Shown here: positions 13,341 to 13,809 of the stretch, piece by piece
Layout: the number at the start of each line of letters is the position of its first letter
How positions within the stretch are numbered: the first letter of the stretch is position 1
Notes under the pieces: model-generated
Databases searched by the model: none
What the model saw: the letters and a program-made list of their open reading frames with translations, nothing else
Told to the model about the DNA's origin: nothing
NCBI GenBank assembly: GCA_030587525.1
Contig: JAUQYW010000358.1
Span: forward strand, 1-13,809
DNA from: Candidatus Sigynarchaeota archaeon
Lineage (GTDB): Archaea; Asgardarchaeota; Lokiarchaeia; Sigynarchaeales; Sigynarchaeaceae
Length of the DNA stretch: 13,809 bases
Direction of reading: 5' to 3'
Position numbers and translations under genes: made by a program

Positions 13341-13809
13341 TTATGACCAGAAGAAGATCTCATCATCCTCATCGTCTTCAAGATCATCATCGCCTTGTAA
13401 TTCGAGGTAATCGAGCTCATCGCGAGCATATCGAGTAGATTTCTCCGAAGGCGTGAAGTGAGTAACAAACTTGTTGGCCATTCGCTCTGCATATTCTCCT
13501 TTGACGGCTCGCACCCGGGTGATTTGTGCTCTATCGTCATGAAACCCGGCAAGAACGATCGACTTCACGCGGCATACCAGCGCGAAGATCCGGGCTTGCA
13601 ATCGTGCATACTCGTCGATGGGACATGTTTTGAATTCGAAATACCGTCCAGCCCATTGAAGATCCGGCTTTGCAGCGATGTAATGATCTCGGGTGACTTG
13701 ATAAAACTGCGTTTTAGGCGTGAGACCGAGAATTCTCGCTTGAAGAAAAACTCGTGAAATATTCTCCGCTTTCTCCCGCTCGTTTGCAGCGAAATTATCC
13801 CGCACGTGA
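13341..13809 (-). CDS. PD-(D/E)XK nuclease-like protein, 5' end beyond the window
   Basis: The frame is open from the right edge to TAA at 13341. A GTG at 13805 could be the start, giving 154 residues, but no stop separates it from the edge, so more N-terminal sequence may be missing. The core KPDLQWAGRYFEFKT (46-60) fits the PD-(D/E)XK pattern: D48, E57 and K59 on adjacent strands, followed by a helix with a Gln (ARLQARIFALVC, Q70) and a strand SIVLAGF. This fold occurs in restriction enzymes, Holliday-junction resolvases and many repair nucleases. The C-terminus is strongly acidic (about 139-149). It is upstream of the TnpB-like gene on the same strand, separated by a terminator-like hairpin, so a functional link is unproven. 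Confidence 0.65.
   Translation of the reverse strand, partial: HVRDNFAANEREKAENISRVFLQARILGLTPKTQFYQVTRDHYIAAKPDLQWAGRYFEFKTCPIDEYARLQARIFALVCRVKSIVLAGFHDDRAQITRVRAVKGEYAERMANKFVTHFTPSEKSTRYARDELDYLELQGDDDLEDDEDDEIFFWS

Noticed and set aside
12611..13438. Plus-strand open frame of 275 codons
   Set aside because: It overlaps the 5' part of the nuclease gene and the PD-(D/E)XK gene on the other strand and shows no domain.
10663..13809. Type V CRISPR-Cas locus
   Set aside because: No repeat-spacer array, cas1, cas2 or cas4 is visible in the window, and the structured RNA overlaps the nuclease 3' end, which fits a TnpB element better.

Overview
The window looks like archaeal DNA, most likely from an Asgard (Loki-like) archaeon. 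The main reason is the leucine-rich-repeat (LRR) protein at 7583-9283. Its N-terminal domain (EEFWGHCSNLQAW ... RLLHSNLAFPLLKKLTE-type signature) is one I associate, from memory, with Loki-type Asgard LRR proteins. Supporting signs are a second SDS22-like LRR protein, short T-run terminators, TATA-like A/T boxes 25-60 nt ahead of several genes, and G-rich Shine-Dalgarno (SD) sequences (GGGGGAG, GTGGGGAG). No rRNA or tRNA is present to confirm the lineage.

Layout. (1) 1-824, minus: a long open frame that leaves the left edge, product unknown. (2) 1121-2935, plus: an LRR protein built from two tandem LRR modules. (3) 2936-3448: a gene-free stretch that is not empty. It holds a terminator-like hairpin and, at about 3024-3214, the decayed 3' end of a second TnpB-type nuclease gene with its right end. 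(4) 3449-5101, plus: a modular von Willebrand A (VWA) protein, then 5167-6105, a multi-pass membrane protein, then 6226-6711, a thioredoxin-like protein. (5) 6737-7432, minus: a metallophosphoesterase, convergent with thioredoxin and divergent from the second LRR gene (7583-9283). (6) 9367-10644, plus: a GH63/GH37-like glycoside hydrolase. (7) 10663-10902, minus: a winged-helix protein that appears cut at its 5' end. (8) 10955-13282, minus: a 775-residue TnpB/Cas12-like RuvC nuclease. (9) 13341-13809, minus: the C-terminal part of a PD-(D/E)XK nuclease-like protein leaving the right edge.

The most notable system is the nuclease at 10955-13282. It has RuvC-I, -II and -III acidic residues and a four-cysteine zinc knuckle, but about 500 residues before RuvC-I, far more than a typical TnpB. 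Its 3' end folds into consecutive hairpins like a TnpB omegaRNA. One hairpin loop carries CCGTTAT, the exact complement of ATAACGG about 80 nt downstream, just before the presumed guide. The same loop, the same partner and nearly the same spacing survive in the remnant at 3101-3214. The pairing is therefore present at two loci, and flanking sequence diverges right after ATAACGGT, which marks a likely scaffold/guide boundary. No transposase, cas1/cas2 or CRISPR array is visible, so this looks like an orphan omegaRNA-guided nuclease element, visibly GC-richer than its surroundings.

The remaining genes look like chromosomal Asgard genes (protein-interaction repeats, VWA, thioredoxin, sugar hydrolase) without an evident shared pathway. 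The VWA and membrane-protein genes are close enough to be co-transcribed.
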